NCBI RefSeq assembly: GCF_016482685.1
Contig: NZ_JACYHF010000031.1
Location: 1 to 64,000, forward strand
Direction of reading: 5' to 3'
DNA length: 64,000 nt
DNA from: Streptomyces sp. DSM 110735
GTDB taxonomy: Bacteria; Actinomycetota; Actinomycetes; Streptomycetales; Streptomycetaceae
The notes under the pieces: generated by a model
Databases searched by the model: none
Seen by the model: the letters and a program-made list of their open reading frames with translations, nothing else
What the model was told of the DNA's origin: nothing
In this document: in pieces, positions 42,400 to 51,064 of the stretch
How the letters are laid out: every line of letters begins with the position of its first letter
How positions within the stretch are numbered: position 1 is the stretch's first letter
Translations under genes and position numbers: made by a program

Positions 42400-42750
42400 T
42401 CAGCGCAGGGTCTGCGCCCAGTCCGCCGGAACCCGCCCGGCGGGACCCGGCACCGGCTGGTCGGCCGGGTGGCTCTCCGGAGGCGCGAGTTCAGGACCCG
42501 AGCTGTAGACCTCGTTGGTGTCGTAGTCCCAGAACCAGCCCTCGCCCGGCTCGTAGCTGCGGATGACCGGGTGTTTGGTGGCGTGGAAGTGGGCGGTGGC
42601 GTGCTGGGAGGGCGAGTCGTCGCAACAGCCGATGTGCCCGCACAGCGCGCAGCGGCGCAGATGGAACCACCAGCCGCCGGTCTTCTCGCACTCCACACAG
42701 CCCGTGCCGCTCGGCGGCACACTCGGGTCGATGGCGTCCTCGGCGCTCAT
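42400..42750 (-). CDS. UBP-type zinc finger protein
   Basis: A 116-aa protein dominated by a ZnF-UBP domain (about 18-85). Metal ligands are in C-x2-C (CVECEKTGG), C-x2-C (CALCGHIGCC) and H-x3-H-x6-H (HATAHFHATKH), ending with a WFWDYDTNEVY motif. In eukaryotes this domain binds free ubiquitin C-termini; bacterial versions bind unknown ligands. Its ATG overlaps the upstream kinase stop as ATGA (42747-42750), making it the third gene of a coupled operon with a receiver-reductase fusion and a sensor kinase. Confidence 0.93.
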   Translation of the reverse strand: MSAEDAIDPSVPPSGTGCVECEKTGGWWFHLRRCALCGHIGCCDDSPSQHATAHFHATKHPVIRSYEPGEGWFWDYDTNEVYSSGPELAPPESHPADQPVPGPAGRVPADWAQTLR

Positions 42751-44210
42751 GCTGCCTCCTCGGGGGTCGGTCCGGGCGCCTTCTTCGGCGCCTCGGTGGT
42801 CAGCGGAAGGAAGACCTGGAAGCGGGTGTCGCCGGGCACCGTCTCGACCTGGAGCGTGCCGTGGTGCTTGTCGACGACGATCCGCCGCGAGATGTCGAGA
42901 CCGAGCCCGGTGCCCTCACCGAGCGGCTTGGTGGTGAAGAACGGATCGAAGACACGCTCGCGCAGCTCCGCCGGGATCCCCGGACCGGTGTCCCGGATCT
43001 CCACCAGCGCCCGGTCCCCGTCCCGCGCGGTCCGCACCGTCAGCCGCCCCGAACCGCCCATGGCGGACACCGCGTTGTCGACCAGGTTGGTCCACACCTG
43101 GTTCAGCTCCGCCGGATAGCCGGGCACCGGCGGCAGCGCGTCGTCGTACTCCCTGACCACCTCGACGTGCGGGCCGACCTTCGCCGACAGCATCAGCAGC
43201 GTGCTGTCGAGGAGTTCGCGCAGGTCCACCGAGCGGAACGGCGCCCGGTCGAGCTGCGCGTACTGCTTCGCCGCGCCCACCAGGTGCGAGACGCGGGCGG
43301 TGGAGTCCTCGATCTCGTTCATCAGCAGCTCGGTCTCGACCGTGGACTCCAGCCAGCCCATCGCCCGGGGCACCACGTCCTCGCCCACCGCCGCCGCGAC
43401 CTGCTCCAGCCAGTCGGTGTCGAGTCCCGCCTGCGTGAACGTCGGCGCGTACCGCACGGCCTGCTCGACGCCGTGGTCCTCCATCCAGTCGGCGAGCGCG
43501 TCCTCGCGGTCCGCCGCCTCCAGCGGACCGAGCGAGGGCGCCTTCGCGACCCGCTCGGCCGTCCGCTCCTGGACCTCCACCAGGCGGGCCAAGGTCTCGC
43601 GGGAGAGCGGTCCTTCGGCGATCAGCGCGAGCTTGTGCCGCATCTTCGCCACCCGCTCGCGCAGCGCCGAGGTCGCCCGCACCGCCGCCGACGCCGGGTT
43701 GTTCAGCTCGTGGGTGAGCCCCGCCGACAGCGAACCGAGCGCCAGCAGCCGCTCGCGCCGGGCGACCAGCGCCTGGGCGCTCTTCGAACCGAAGAACAGC
43801 CCCTCCAGCAGATGCGTCGCCATCGGGAACCACTCGTGCATCACGGCGGCGAAGGTCCCGGCGGGCAGCACGAAGAAACGGCTCGGCTCGGTCACCCGCA
43901 TCGAGTTGTTGTACACCTGCCGCACCCGGTCCCCGAGATACGCCTGCATGGCGCCCGCGTACACCCCGCGCTGCGCGGTCCGGGTCACCTCCATGTCCTC
44001 GGCGCCGACCCGCCGCGACAGCACCACCGTGCCCTCGATCAGCACGTAGAAGCAGGTCGCGGGCTCGCCCTCGGCGTACACCGGACCCGGCTCGAACAGC
44101 TCGACGCGCCCCTCGGCGCACAGCCGCCCCAACTGCTCGGGCGTGAGCTGGTCGAACAGGAACAGGGTGCCGATCTCCCCGGGGCTGCACGGCAGCGGCT
44201 GCCCGCTCAC
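42747..44210 (-). CDS. Histidine kinase with N-terminal cyclic-nucleotide-binding domain
   Basis: A 487-aa soluble sensor kinase. A Crp-type cNMP-binding domain (about 12-135) is followed by a dimerisation/phosphoacceptor helix with His in SLSAGLTHELNNPAS (about 177-192) and a HATPase domain. N-box NQVWTNLVDNAVSAM, G1 DTGPGIP, F-box FDPFFTTKP and G2 GEGTGLGLD are all intact. There are no membrane helices, so the signal is cytoplasmic. The GTG at 44210 overlaps the upstream stop as GTGA. The obvious partner is the receiver domain of the preceding gene. Confidence 0.92.
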   Translation of the reverse strand: MSGQPLPCSPGEIGTLFLFDQLTPEQLGRLCAEGRVELFEPGPVYAEGEPATCFYVLIEGTVVLSRRVGAEDMEVTRTAQRGVYAGAMQAYLGDRVRQVYNNSMRVTEPSRFFVLPAGTFAAVMHEWFPMATHLLEGLFFGSKSAQALVARRERLLALGSLSAGLTHELNNPASAAVRATSALRERVAKMRHKLALIAEGPLSRETLARLVEVQERTAERVAKAPSLGPLEAADREDALADWMEDHGVEQAVRYAPTFTQAGLDTDWLEQVAAAVGEDVVPRAMGWLESTVETELLMNEIEDSTARVSHLVGAAKQYAQLDRAPFRSVDLRELLDSTLLMLSAKVGPHVEVVREYDDALPPVPGYPAELNQVWTNLVDNAVSAMGGSGRLTVRTARDGDRALVEIRDTGPGIPAELRERVFDPFFTTKPLGEGTGLGLDISRRIVVDKHHGTLQVETVPGDTRFQVFLPLTTEAPKKAPGPTPEEAA

Positions 44211-45883
44211 GACTGCTCCAGGTACCGGTGGACGAGCATCACGGCCATCGCTCCCTCTCCCACGGCGGACGCGACCCGCTTCGCCGACTGCGCGCGCACG
44301 TCGCCCGCCACGAACACGCCCGGCACATTGGTCTCCAGGTGGTACGGCGGCCTGTCCAGCTCCCAGCCGGGCGGTGGCTTGCCGTCGGCGGTCAGGTCCG
44401 GGCCCGCGAGCACGAAACCGCGCGCGTCGCGCAGCACGGTCCCGTCCAGCCACCCGGTCAGCGGGGCGGCGCCGATGAACACGAACAACCACTGGGCGTC
44501 GGTCTGTTCGGTCTCCCCGCTCTCGGTGTCGCGCAGCGTCAGCCGCTCCAGCCGGTCCTCGCCGTGCGCCGCCACGACCTCCGTGTGGCCGCGCACCGAG
44601 ATGTTGGGGGACTCCCCGATCTGCTGGACCAGGTAGTGCGACATCGACGCCGACAGATCGGCGCCGCGCACAAGGAGCGTCACCGACTTGGCGACCCGGG
44701 AGAGATACATCGCCGCCTGGCCCGCCGAGTTGGCGCCGCCCACGATGTACACGTCCTGGTCCTGGCAGGACGCCGCCTCGGTCAGCGCGGAGCCGTAGAA
44801 CACCCCGCAGCCGGTCAGCTCCGTACAGCCCTCCGCCGCCAGGCGCCGGTACTGCACCCCGGTCGCCAGGATCACGCTGTGCGCCCCGACCGAGGAGCCG
44901 TCCGCGAACCGGACGATCCGCGCGGCTCCGCAGACCTCGAGCCCCGTCACCTCGCGCGTGGTCAGGAGCTCGGCGCCGAACCGTGCCGCCTGCCGCCGCG
45001 CCCGGTCGGTGAGCTGGGCGCCGGAGACACCGTCCGGGAAGCCGAGGTAGTTCTCGATCCGGGAACTCTGCCCCGCCTGCCCGCCGGTCGCCGAGCGTTC
45101 GACCAGCACGGTCCGCAGCCCCTCCGAGGCGCCGTACACCGCCGCGCCTAGCCCCGCCGGGCCACCGCCGATCACCACCAGGTCGTAGAAGTCGGCCGTG
45201 GGGGTCGTCGCGAGCCCCACCCGCGCCGCCAGCTCCGGAGCCTCCGGCTCGACCAGCGCCGTACCGTCCGGGGTGATCACCAGCGGCAGCCGCCGCCCGT
45301 CCTGCCCTGCCGCCGTGAGCAGCCGCCGCCCCTCCGGCTCCTCGGCCGAGTACCAGCGGTACGGCACCTGGTTGCGGGCGAGGAACTCCCGCACGTCCGA
45401 GGAGCGCGCCGACCAGCGGTGGCCGACCACCTTGGTGCTCGGCACCGGCCGGTGCTCGCTCGCGTGCCACGCCTGGAGCAGGTCGTCCAGGACCGGGTAG
45501 AGCTTCTCCTCCGGTGGGTTCCACGGCTTGAGCAGATAGTGGTCCAGGTCCACCACGTTGATCGCGTCGATCGCCGCGCCGGTGTCCGCGTACGCCGTCA
45601 GCAGCACCCGGCGCGCCCACGGGTAGACGTCCATCGCCTCTTCGAGGAACTCGATGCCGTTCATCCGGGGCATCCGGTAGTCGGCGAGCAGCACCGCCAC
45701 CTGGTCGCCGCGCAGCTTCAGCTCGCGCAGCGCCTCCAGCGCGGACGCGCCGGACTCCGCGCGCACGATCCGGTACGACTCGCCGTAGCGGCGCCTGAGG
45801 TCCCGGGCGACGGCGCGGGACACACCCGGGTCGTCGTCCACGGTCAGGATGACCGTACGAGCGGCTTCGGCGGCCTGTGCCAT
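44207..45883 (-). CDS. Response receiver fused to thioredoxin-reductase-like oxidoreductase
   Basis: A 558-aa fusion. Residues 8-130 form a receiver domain (acidic pair in TVDDDPG, phosphoacceptor Asp in LLADYRMPRMNG, Thr in LLTAY, Lys in LLKPW). A thioredoxin-like linker follows (about 150-235). The rest (about 240-558) is an FAD/NAD(P)H reductase (VIGGGPAGLGAAVYGASEG, TGGQAG, IVGGANSAGQAAMYLS, VFVAGDVRAQSAKRV). The CATC disulfide of thioredoxin reductase is absent; the position reads CGVFYGSAL. The ATG at 45883 follows GGGAGA. First gene of the three-gene operon, divergent from a universal stress protein gene. Confidence 0.93.
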   Translation of the reverse strand: MAQAAEAARTVILTVDDDPGVSRAVARDLRRRYGESYRIVRAESGASALEALRELKLRGDQVAVLLADYRMPRMNGIEFLEEAMDVYPWARRVLLTAYADTGAAIDAINVVDLDHYLLKPWNPPEEKLYPVLDDLLQAWHASEHRPVPSTKVVGHRWSARSSDVREFLARNQVPYRWYSAEEPEGRRLLTAAGQDGRRLPLVITPDGTALVEPEAPELAARVGLATTPTADFYDLVVIGGGPAGLGAAVYGASEGLRTVLVERSATGGQAGQSSRIENYLGFPDGVSGAQLTDRARRQAARFGAELLTTREVTGLEVCGAARIVRFADGSSVGAHSVILATGVQYRRLAAEGCTELTGCGVFYGSALTEAASCQDQDVYIVGGANSAGQAAMYLSRVAKSVTLLVRGADLSASMSHYLVQQIGESPNISVRGHTEVVAAHGEDRLERLTLRDTESGETEQTDAQWLFVFIGAAPLTGWLDGTVLRDARGFVLAGPDLTADGKPPPGWELDRPPYHLETNVPGVFVAGDVRAQSAKRVASAVGEGAMAVMLVHRYLEQS

Positions 45884-46136
45884 GGGTCTCCCACCCCGAG
45901 CGGTCGGCTGCACGGGCTTCCCTGCGGCGGTGGCGCGGGAACGGAACACCGCCTTCCCGCCCATCGTAGGTGCGCCCGCGCGGCTTCGCCCCGGCGCGGA
46001 GGTCCTTGTCGCGGGTGCGGGGATCGTGGTCCGCAGGGCTCCGCTCCTGTGACAAGGTCATGACCGAGCGTCGCCCGCACGGACGGCGGCGCCCGTACGC
46101 GAGGACGACGACGCGGTGACGACGAGGAGGCCACGC

Positions 46137-47015
46137 ATGACACGCCCGATCACGGCCGGGGTGGACGGTACGCCGGAGAGCCTGGCGGCGCTGGACTGGG
46201 CCGCCCGGGAAGCCGTACGCCGGGGGCTGCCGCTGCGCGTGCTGCACGTCTGGCGGCATGTCGAGACCCCCTCGGCACCCGACCCGGTCGTGCAGCGGGG
46301 CTGGGCCGAGACCGCCGCCGCCGAGGCGGTGAGCGCCGTGACCCGGCGGCATCCGGGGCTCCACGTCGGTCTGGACGTGCTGGAGGGCGTCCCCGCCGAG
46401 ACGCTGACCGAGGCTGCCGCCGACGCCGAGCTGCTGGTTCTGGGCTCGCGCGGGCACGGCGGTGTGGTCGGCTTCCTGCTCGGCTCGGTGGGCAGCCGGG
46501 TGATCGCCGAGTCCGTCCGGCCCGTGGTGCTGGTGCGCGCCGGGGACAAACCGGCGTCCGAGGCCGCCGGACGCGAGATCGTCGTCGGCCAGGACGGCAC
46601 CCCGCAGGAGAGCGCCGCCGCGCTCGGCTTCGCCTTCGAGACGGCCGCCGCGCGCGGCGCCACCGTACGGGTCGTGCGCGCCTGGACCCTGCCGCCCGTC
46701 TTCGCCTACAGCCCCGCCTCGCTCAAGCTCCTGGACGACGCGGGCGGTCTGGAGCCCTACGAGCGCAAGGCTCTCGCCGAGGCGGTGCACCCCTGGCGCG
46801 AGCGCTACCCCGACGTGCCCGTCTCCGAGCACGTGGAGATGGGCAGCGCGGGGCAGGTCCTGCTGTCGGTGTCCGGGGGAGCGCAGTTGGTGGTCGTCGG
46901 CCGCCGTCCGCGCCACACGGCGGTGGCGGCGCGGATCGGCTCGGTGGCGCACGGAGTGCTGCACCACGCACCGTGTCCGGTGGCGGTCGTGCCGGGGGTG
47001 GCGCCGGAGGGGTGA
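46137..47015 (+). CDS. Universal stress protein, tandem UspA domains
   Basis: A 292-aa protein with two UspA domains (about 1-140 and 148-288). The first has an intact ATP-binding signature, GSRGHGGVVGFLLGSVG; the second has a degenerate form, GRRPRHTAVAARIGSVAHG. Both end in a PVVLVR/PVAVVP strand. Expected to bind ATP and act in stress or energy limitation. The ATG at 46137 follows GAGGAGG (46124-46130). Divergent from the redox-signalling operon; the gap holds the palindrome GGTCATGACC (46056-46065). Confidence 0.93.
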   Translation: MTRPITAGVDGTPESLAALDWAAREAVRRGLPLRVLHVWRHVETPSAPDPVVQRGWAETAAAEAVSAVTRRHPGLHVGLDVLEGVPAETLTEAAADAELLVLGSRGHGGVVGFLLGSVGSRVIAESVRPVVLVRAGDKPASEAAGREIVVGQDGTPQESAAALGFAFETAAARGATVRVVRAWTLPPVFAYSPASLKLLDDAGGLEPYERKALAEAVHPWRERYPDVPVSEHVEMGSAGQVLLSVSGGAQLVVVGRRPRHTAVAARIGSVAHGVLHHAPCPVAVVPGVAPEG

Positions 47016-47016
47016 T

Positions 47017-47112
47017 CCGGGCGCGTGGAGGCTCGCTCCGGCGTCCTCCCCGCGCCCGGTCCAGCGGTCGGGGCGCGTCAAGTGCCGCCGGACGGCGCCC
47101 GGTTGACGCGCC
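47017..47112. terminator. Two tandem stem-loops between convergent genes
   Basis: Stem 1: CCGGGCGCG-T-GGAGG (47017-47031) pairs with CCTCC-C-CGCGCCCGG (47045-47059), 14 pairs and one mismatch. Stem 2: GGCGCGTCAA (47072-47081) pairs perfectly with TTGACGCGCC (47103-47112). They follow the universal stress gene and precede the MBL-hydrolase stop at 47116, serving as terminators in both directions. Confidence 0.7.
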
Positions 47113-47115
47113 GGT

Positions 47116-47910
47116 TCACCGCCGTCCCGTCGGCTGCCCCCGGTCCGCCCCGGGGCGCCGTCCCTGCCCCGCCCGCTCCCCGGCCAGTTCCGCCGCCGCC
47201 CGGACCGGTCCCCGGTGCACCGGACCGTGGCCCGGCAGCAGCGTGTCGCCCTCCAGGGCGGCGATCAGGTCCAGGGAGGTCACGGCGCGCTCCCGCTCGT
47301 GGTGGAAGAAGTCGGCCAGGAGCTGCGGACCCTTCACCCGGGAGATCGCGTGCCCGGTGACCAGCGCGTCACCGGAGATCACGACGCCCAGGCGCGGCAG
47401 ATGGTAGACGCAGTGGCCGTCCGTGTGGCCCGGGGTGTGCACCGGGACCGGGTTCCCCGGCAGGTCGAGCGCGCCCTCGACGGGAAAGGGCTCGGGCGCG
47501 GTCACGGGGTGCTGCTCAAGCCCGCCGACCTGGATGAGGTGCACCGCCCACGGCAGGACACCGGGCCGCCAGACGTTGCGCACCACGTCTCCCACCTTGG
47601 CCTGCTGGAGGAACTCCCGCCGCGCGTGCGGGACTTCGGCCGGGTGCAACTGGACCGGCGTGCCGTACGCGGAACGCAGGTGCTCCGCCGAGCCCAGATG
47701 GTCGTTGTGCGCGTGGGTGATCAGCACGGCGGCCACCGCCTCCGGTGAACTCCCCACCGCCGCAAGGGACTCCAGCAGTCCCGCGCGGTCGCCCGGGTAC
47801 CCGGTGTCCACCAGGGTCACCGCGTCCCCGTCCTTGAGGATCACCCAGTTGGTGTGATGACCGTGCACCAGATAGGTGCCGTCGGCCACTTGGTGTACGT
47901 CCGCGCTCAT
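47116..47910 (-). CDS. MBL-fold metallo-hydrolase
   Basis: A 264-aa metallo-beta-lactamase-fold enzyme. The dinuclear metal motif is H-x-H-x-D-H in ITHAHNDHLGSAEH (about 73-86), with further ligands in VHTPGHTDGH, VISGDALV and LPGHGPVH. Such proteins include glyoxalase II, lactonases and persulfide dioxygenases; I cannot choose. The ATG at 47910 begins MSADVHQVADGTYLVHG, the usual first strands. The C-terminal 30 residues are Arg/Gly-rich. Convergent with the universal stress protein. Confidence 0.9.
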   Translation of the reverse strand: MSADVHQVADGTYLVHGHHTNWVILKDGDAVTLVDTGYPGDRAGLLESLAAVGSSPEAVAAVLITHAHNDHLGSAEHLRSAYGTPVQLHPAEVPHARREFLQQAKVGDVVRNVWRPGVLPWAVHLIQVGGLEQHPVTAPEPFPVEGALDLPGNPVPVHTPGHTDGHCVYHLPRLGVVISGDALVTGHAISRVKGPQLLADFFHHERERAVTSLDLIAALEGDTLLPGHGPVHRGPVRAAAELAGERAGQGRRPGADRGQPTGRR

Positions 47911-47976
47911 CCGTTCCTCGTCCCTTCGCCGTGGATCCGTCGGCAACAGCCAAGCAGACACGGGGTGATGGACGTG

Positions 47977-48612
47977 TCAGCGCACCCCGTGCGGACGGAA
48001 CTGCACGCTGATCCGGGGTCCGGCGGCGCGGGCGGTCTTCGGTACGCAGTGCTCCCAGGTGCGCTGGCAGGAGCCGCCCATCACGATCAGGTCGCCGTGC
48101 CCGAGCGGGCGCCGCACCGTGGCGGCGCCGCCACCGCCGTCGGACGGGCGCAGCAGCAGGTCCCGGGGCGCGCCCACGGAGAGGATCGCGACCATGGTGT
48201 CCGCCCGCGCCCCGCGCCCGATCCGGTCGCCGTGCCAGGCGACGCTGTCCCGCCCGTCGCGGTAGTAGCACAGCCCGGCGGTCGTGAACGGCTCGCCCAG
48301 CTCGGCCGCGTAGTGCGCGGTGAGCGCGGCGCGTGCCTCGTCGAGCACGGGGTGGGGGAGCGGATCGCGCCGCTTGTAGAAGGCGAGCAGCCGGGGCACG
48401 GCCACCACGTTGTCGTACATCTTCCGCCGCTCCGCCCGCCAGGGGACCTCGGCGGCGAGCCGTTCGAACAGCGCGTCCGCGCCGCTCAGCCAGCCCGGCA
48501 GCACGTCGATCCAGGCGCCCGCGCCGAGTTCGGTACGGCGCAGCCCGGCGAGCGGACCGAGCCGCAGCTCGTCGGTCTGGTCGAACAGGGAGCCCTGGAG
48601 GTGCGTGGACAT
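47977..48612 (-). CDS. alkB: AlkB-type 2-oxoglutarate/Fe(II) dioxygenase
   Basis: A 211-aa dioxygenase of the AlkB family, which removes alkyl groups such as 1-methyladenine from DNA or RNA by oxidative demethylation. Iron ligands are the H-x-D in VAWHGDRIG (about 129-137) and the distal His in TWEHCVPKT; the 2-oxoglutarate-binding Arg is in RISVQFR at the end. The nucleotide-lid segment MYDNVVAVPRLLAFY is present. Divergent from a TetR gene; the nested palindrome at 48672-48710 lies 60 bp upstream and could affect both directions. Confidence 0.93.
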   Translation of the reverse strand: MSTHLQGSLFDQTDELRLGPLAGLRRTELGAGAWIDVLPGWLSGADALFERLAAEVPWRAERRKMYDNVVAVPRLLAFYKRRDPLPHPVLDEARAALTAHYAAELGEPFTTAGLCYYRDGRDSVAWHGDRIGRGARADTMVAILSVGAPRDLLLRPSDGGGGAATVRRPLGHGDLIVMGGSCQRTWEHCVPKTARAAGPRISVQFRPHGVR

Positions 48613-48671
48613 GGGGTCAGCGTACTCCTGAATCGAAAATACGTTCCCTTCGTGAATCCGGACCGCCCACT

Positions 48672-48710
48672 TTCGATACAGAGGTGTATTGAATACATTG
48701 GTGTATCGAA
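48672..48710. promoter_or_regulatory. 39-bp nested palindrome, TetR-type double operator
   Basis: TTCGATACA (48672-48680) mirrors TGTATCGAA (48702-48710), and between them TGTATTGAATACA (48685-48697) is itself a perfect dyad. The layout is equal to two ATACA-N4-TGTAT sites with centres 17 bp apart. It ends just before the ribosome-binding site of the TetR gene, so autoregulation is very likely. Confidence 0.8.
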
Positions 48711-48724
48711 CGGAGGTGGGCACC

Positions 48725-49348
48725 ATGACGGACGGACTCAGCGCCCCCCGCGTCACCAAACGCCGGGCCAGGACCCGCGCCGAGCTGCTCGCCGCCGCCT
48801 TCGCGGTCTTCGCGGCCAAGGGCTTCGGACGGGTCTCCATCGAGGAGGTCTGCGAGGCGGCCGGATACAGCCGGGGCGCCTTCTACTCCAACTTCGCCAC
48901 CCTGGACGAGCTGTTCTTCGCCCTCTACCGCGAGCGCGCCGACCTCATCGCCGCCCAGGTCGCGGGCGCCCTCGCCCAGGACGGCCCCGGACTCGACGTG
49001 CCCGCCTGTGTCGACCGCGTCACCGAGGTGCTGCTGCTCGACGTGGACTGGCTGCTGGTGAAGACCGACTTCCTGGTGCACGCCGCCCGCGACCCCGACA
49101 CCGCCCGCGCCCTGCTCGACCACCGCGCCCGGCTGCGCGAGGCGGTCGCCGAGCGCCTGCGCCGGGCCCGCGACCTCGCCGTCCTGCCCGCCGTGCTCGG
49201 CGACGCCGACGGCGCGGCCCACGCGGTCGTCGCCGCCTACGACGGCGTCACCACCCAGCTCCTCCTCGACAAGGACGTGCCCGCCGCACGCGCCTGGCTG
49301 AAACAGCTCCTCACCGCCCTGCTGACCGACGGCAGCCGGACCCCCTGA
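48725..49348 (+). CDS. TetR family transcriptional regulator
   Basis: A 207-aa TetR-type protein. The helix-turn-helix (about 15-62) contains RAELLAAAFAVFAAKGFGRVSIEEVCEAAGYSRGAFYSNFATLDELF split over its three helices. The ligand domain is in the C-terminal 140 residues. The ATG at 48725 follows GGAGGTGG (48712-48719). The 39-bp palindrome directly ahead is its probable site. An FAD dehydrogenase gene follows 27 bp downstream and is likely the regulated enzyme. Confidence 0.92.
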   Translation: MTDGLSAPRVTKRRARTRAELLAAAFAVFAAKGFGRVSIEEVCEAAGYSRGAFYSNFATLDELFFALYRERADLIAAQVAGALAQDGPGLDVPACVDRVTEVLLLDVDWLLVKTDFLVHAARDPDTARALLDHRARLREAVAERLRRARDLAVLPAVLGDADGAAHAVVAAYDGVTTQLLLDKDVPAARAWLKQLLTALLTDGSRTP

Positions 49349-49375
49349 CCCACCCGACGGAAGGACACGCACACC

Positions 49376-51049
49376 ATGGACGCGGACGCGATAGTCGTCG
49401 GAGCGGGCCTCGCCGGCCTGGTCGCCGCCCACGAACTCACCAGCCGGGGACGCAAAGTGGCCCTCCTCGACCAGGAGAACGCCGCCAACCTCGGCGGCCA
49501 GGCGTACTGGTCCTTCGGCGGACTCTTCCTGGTCGACTCGCCCGAACAGCGCCGTCTCGGCGTCAAGGACTCCCTCGACCTCGCCTGGAGCGACTGGCGG
49601 GGCAGCGCGCAGTTCGACCGCACCGAGGACGAGGACTCCTGGGCGGTGCGCTGGGCCCGTGCCTACGTCGAGTTCGCCGCGGGGGAGAAGCGCCCCTGGC
49701 TGCGCGGGCACGGCATCGAGCTGCTGCCCACCGTCGGCTGGGCCGAGCGCGGCGACCTGCGCGCCGACGGCCACGGCAACTCCGTACCCCGCTTCCACAT
49801 CGCCTGGGGCACCGGCACCGGCGTCGTCGAGCCCTTCGTGCGCTACGCCCGTGAGGCGGCGCGCGACGGGCTGCTCACCTTCCACCACCGCCACCGCGTG
49901 GACGAACTCCTCGTCGAGGACGGCGCCGTGCACGGCGTACGCGGCACCCTCCTCGCCCCCGACGACTCCCCGCGCGGCGTCCCCTCCAGCCGCGAGACCG
50001 TCGGCGACTTCGAGCTGACCGCCGGAGCGGTGATCGTCACCAGCGGCGGCATCGGCGCCGACCACGACCTGGTCCGCCGCTACTGGCCCGAACGGCTCGG
50101 CACCCCGCCCGCGCACATGGTCACCGGCGTCCCCGCCTACGTCGACGGCCGGATGCTCGACATCACCGCCGAGGCGGGCGCCCGCCTGGTCAACCGCGAC
50201 CGCATGTGGCACTACACCGAGGGCATCGCCAACTGGAACCCCATCTGGCCCGGCCACGGCATCCGCATCCTGCCCGGTCCGTCCTCCATCTGGCTCGACG
50301 CGCTCGGCCGCCGCCTGCCCGACCCCTGCCTGCCCGGCTACGACACCCTCGGCACCCTGCGCCATCTGCGCACCACCGAGGACATCGCCGGGTACGACCA
50401 CTCCTGGTTCGTCCTCACCCGGAAGATCATCGAGAAGGAGTTCGCGCTCTCCGGCTCCGAGCAGAACCCCGACATCACCGCCAAGGACCGCAAGGCCGTG
50501 CTGCGCGACCGGCTGCTCGGCAAGGGCGCGCCCGGACCGGTGCAGGCGTTCCTCGACCACGGCGCCGACTTCGTCACCGCCCGCACCCTGGAGGACCTGG
50601 TCGGCAAGATGAACGGGCTCACCGGCAAGTCCCTCCTGGACGCCGCCGAGATCCGCCGCCAGATAGAGGCACGCGACCTCCAGATGGCCAACCCCTACAG
50701 CAAGGACTCCCAGGTCCAGGGCATCCGCAACGCCCGCCGCTACATCGGCGACCGCCTCGGCAGGGTCGCCGCCCCGCACCGCATCCTCGACCCGGAGGCG
50801 GGCCCGCTCATCGGCGTACGGCTCAGCGTGCTCACCCGCAAGACCCTCGGCGGAATCCAGACCGACCTCGACTCCCGCGCCCTCGGCCCGGACGGCACCC
50901 CGGTCGCCGGACTGTACGCGGCAGGGGAGGTCGCCGGGTTCGGCGGCGGCGGGGTCCACGGCTACAACGCGCTGGAAGGCACCTTCCTCGGCGGCTGCCT
51001 CTTCTCGGGGCGCGCGGCGGGACGAGCGGCGGCGAAGGAGACCGCCTGA
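49376..51049 (+). CDS. FAD-binding dehydrogenase (KsdD/fumarate reductase-like)
   Basis: A 557-aa flavoprotein of the FAD-binding_2 family (3-ketosteroid dehydrogenase and fumarate reductase relatives). The dinucleotide loop is IVVGAGLAGLVAAHELTSRG (about 6-25), LGGQAYWSFGGLF lies in the substrate-side loop, and the C-terminal FAD motif is LYAAGEVAGFGGGGVHGYNALEGTFLGG, spread over about 515-545. It probably introduces or reduces a C=C bond in a ketone or lipid. It is co-transcribed with the TetR gene 27 bp upstream. The substrate may be, or resemble, the TetR ligand. Confidence 0.92.
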   Translation: MDADAIVVGAGLAGLVAAHELTSRGRKVALLDQENAANLGGQAYWSFGGLFLVDSPEQRRLGVKDSLDLAWSDWRGSAQFDRTEDEDSWAVRWARAYVEFAAGEKRPWLRGHGIELLPTVGWAERGDLRADGHGNSVPRFHIAWGTGTGVVEPFVRYAREAARDGLLTFHHRHRVDELLVEDGAVHGVRGTLLAPDDSPRGVPSSRETVGDFELTAGAVIVTSGGIGADHDLVRRYWPERLGTPPAHMVTGVPAYVDGRMLDITAEAGARLVNRDRMWHYTEGIANWNPIWPGHGIRILPGPSSIWLDALGRRLPDPCLPGYDTLGTLRHLRTTEDIAGYDHSWFVLTRKIIEKEFALSGSEQNPDITAKDRKAVLRDRLLGKGAPGPVQAFLDHGADFVTARTLEDLVGKMNGLTGKSLLDAAEIRRQIEARDLQMANPYSKDSQVQGIRNARRYIGDRLGRVAAPHRILDPEAGPLIGVRLSVLTRKTLGGIQTDLDSRALGPDGTPVAGLYAAGEVAGFGGGGVHGYNALEGTFLGGCLFSGRAAGRAAAKETA

Positions 51050-51064
51050 CACTCCCGGAGCCGC

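Noticed and set aside
42747..47081. A 1444-codon open frame on the minus strand
   Set aside because: Only its 3' part (42747-44210) is the histidine kinase. The rest is out of frame with the receiver-reductase gene and antisense to the universal stress gene; its composition is Arg/Gly-rich shadow sequence.
48689..48724. TTG start at 48689 extending the TetR protein by 12 residues
   Set aside because: It would begin inside the operator palindrome and lacks a ribosome-binding site; the ATG at 48725 has GGAGGTGG.
48617..51052. Long minus-strand open frame opposite the TetR and FAD dehydrogenase genes
   Set aside because: Antisense shadow caused by high third-position GC; the plus-strand proteins have clear domains.
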